From positions 1 to 31,850 of the forward strand of contig JASHQT010000055.1 in NCBI GenBank assembly GCA_030039005.1: a stretch of 31,850 nt of DNA, written 5' to 3'. The notes under the pieces were generated by a model, which saw only the letters and a list, made by a program, of their open reading frames with translations, did not search any database and was not told the origin of the DNA. The translations under genes and the position numbers were made by a program. Below are positions 31,156 to 31,850 of this stretch, piece after piece. The stretch's first letter is position 1, and each line of letters begins with the position of its first letter. This DNA comes from Bryobacteraceae bacterium. Its GTDB lineage: Bacteria; Acidobacteriota; Terriglobia; Bryobacterales; Bryobacteraceae.

Positions 31156-31850
31156 ATGCTCACCCGCCGCGTAGCGGTCGGCTCCATTACGTCCATTACA
31201 CTCTTTCTGGCTTGCTGCGCTCGAACGCGGAGCTCGGGTCAAGACCGTGGCAATTGGCTCATGTACGGCCGGACATACGATGACGATCGGTTCAGTCCTC
31301 TGGACCAGATCAACGAGCAAACCGTCGGCAAGCTCGGTCTCGCCTGGAGCCGCGAACTCGGCACCACGCGTGGGTTGGAAGCGACGCCCCTGGTGAAAGA
31401 CGGCGTCCTCTACACCACGGGTTCGTGGAGCGTGGTGTACGCCATCGACGCCAAGACTGGAAATCTGCGCTGGACCTACGATCCCCAAGTTCCCCGCCAG
31501 CGTGCGATGTTCATCTGTTGCGATGTGGTGAATCGGGGCGTGGCGCTGTACCGCAGCAAGGTGTACGTGGGGACCCTGGACGGCCGCCTGATCGCGCTCG
31601 ACGAACGCAGTGGCGCCCCCATGTGGCAGGTCTCCACTGCCGACAGCGCCAAACCCTATTCGATCACCAGTGCGCCGCGAATCGCCGGCGGCATGGTGGT
31701 GATCGGCAACGCAGGCTCCGAATACGGCGTGCGCGGGTATATCACGGCGTACGATGCGGAGTCCGGGAGGTTGCGCTGGCGGTTCTACACCGTGCCCGGC
31801 AACCCATCGGCGGGATTCGAATCGAAGGCCATGCAGCGCGCCGCGAAAAC
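31156..31850 (+). CDS. PQQ-dependent alcohol dehydrogenase, 5' part (3' end outside window)
   Basis: The first 231 codons of a quinoprotein dehydrogenase that oxidises alcohols in the periplasm with pyrroloquinoline quinone as cofactor. The ATG follows GGAG (31147-31150). A signal peptide covers about residues 1-28. The mature start [21 protein letters not shown] is typical of the type I family. The first propeller blades carry the repeats [30 protein letters not shown] and [18 protein letters not shown]. The vicinal cysteine pair in [14 protein letters not shown] is the disulphide ring above PQQ in this family, and the nearby Glu of GLEATP is the usual calcium-ligand region. The rest, including any cytochrome domain and the catalytic Asp, lies beyond the window, so membrane-bound or soluble type cannot be told. 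Confidence 0.92.
   Translation, partial: MLTRRVAVGSITSITLFLACCARTRSSGQDRGNWLMYGRTYDDDRFSPLDQINEQTVGKLGLAWSRELGTTRGLEATPLVKDGVLYTTGSWSVVYAIDAKTGNLRWTYDPQVPRQRAMFICCDVVNRGVALYRSKVYVGTLDGRLIALDERSGAPMWQVSTADSAKPYSITSAPRIAGGMVVIGNAGSEYGVRGYITAYDAESGRLRWRFYTVPGNPSAGFESKAMQRAAK

Noticed and set aside
1..31850. CRISPR array, tRNA, rRNA, insertion sequence or prophage
   Set aside because: No regularly spaced repeats, no transposase or integrase reading frame, and no recognisable RNA gene was seen. Short tRNA or small RNA genes cannot be fully excluded by eye.

Overview
The window looks like a piece of an Acidobacteria genome, most likely from the Solibacter/Bryobacter side of the phylum. The evidence is a G+C-rich sequence (about 60% by eye) plus family markers: a PadR regulator paired with a long orphan MacB/FtsX permease (the acidobacterial ADOP arrangement), an acidobacterial VWFA-type secreted protein, a secreted S53 (kumamolisin-like) protease, PEP-CTERM proteins and a Sig-70_X6-type ECF sigma factor. 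This is inferred from remembered family distribution; no database was searched. I see no rRNA, tRNA, CRISPR array, IS element or prophage.

Layout. 1-1082: 3' part of a multicopper oxidase. 1083-1650: mostly non-coding. 1651-4704: padR plus ADOP permease, with a candidate operator before padR. 4984-6111: FecR-domain protein with a GY-rich repeat tail. 6268-7257 (minus) and 7396-9555 (plus): divergent VWFA protein and S53 protease. 9620-10456: DUF4159-like protein. 10535-10909: small secreted protein. 10918-18870 (minus): an MdtABC-type tripartite efflux operon (adaptor, then two RND pumps) with no outer-membrane channel gene beside it. Its promoter region holds a 30-bp palindrome and repeated CCGTAA half-sites. 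19138-19914: divergent Met/His-rich secreted protein of unknown family. 19877-21709 (minus): GHMP kinase and SirB1/TPR protein, directly abutting. 21776-22531: lytic transglycosylase. 22654-23757: REC/HD-GYP response regulator. 23775-24485: type 5 uracil-DNA glycosylase. 24501-28886 (minus): SurA-like isomerase, YhaM-like HD/OB nuclease and a large membrane protein in one probable operon. 29068-29640: ECF sigma factor. 29653-31066 (minus): three PEP-CTERM units in tandem in different states of decay. 31156-end: start of a PQQ-dependent dehydrogenase that leaves the window.

Much of the window concerns the cell envelope and exported proteins: efflux, periplasmic folding (SurA), peptidoglycan cleavage, secreted protease, cell-surface sorting signals and periplasmic oxidoreductases. 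I did not find a clear new multi-gene defence or mobile system. The least expected signals are the decaying PEP-CTERM row with a relict sorting tail hidden beside the sigma factor gene, the strong palindrome controlling the efflux operon opposite a Met/His-rich orphan, and the nested inverted repeats in front of the orphan ECF sigma gene.
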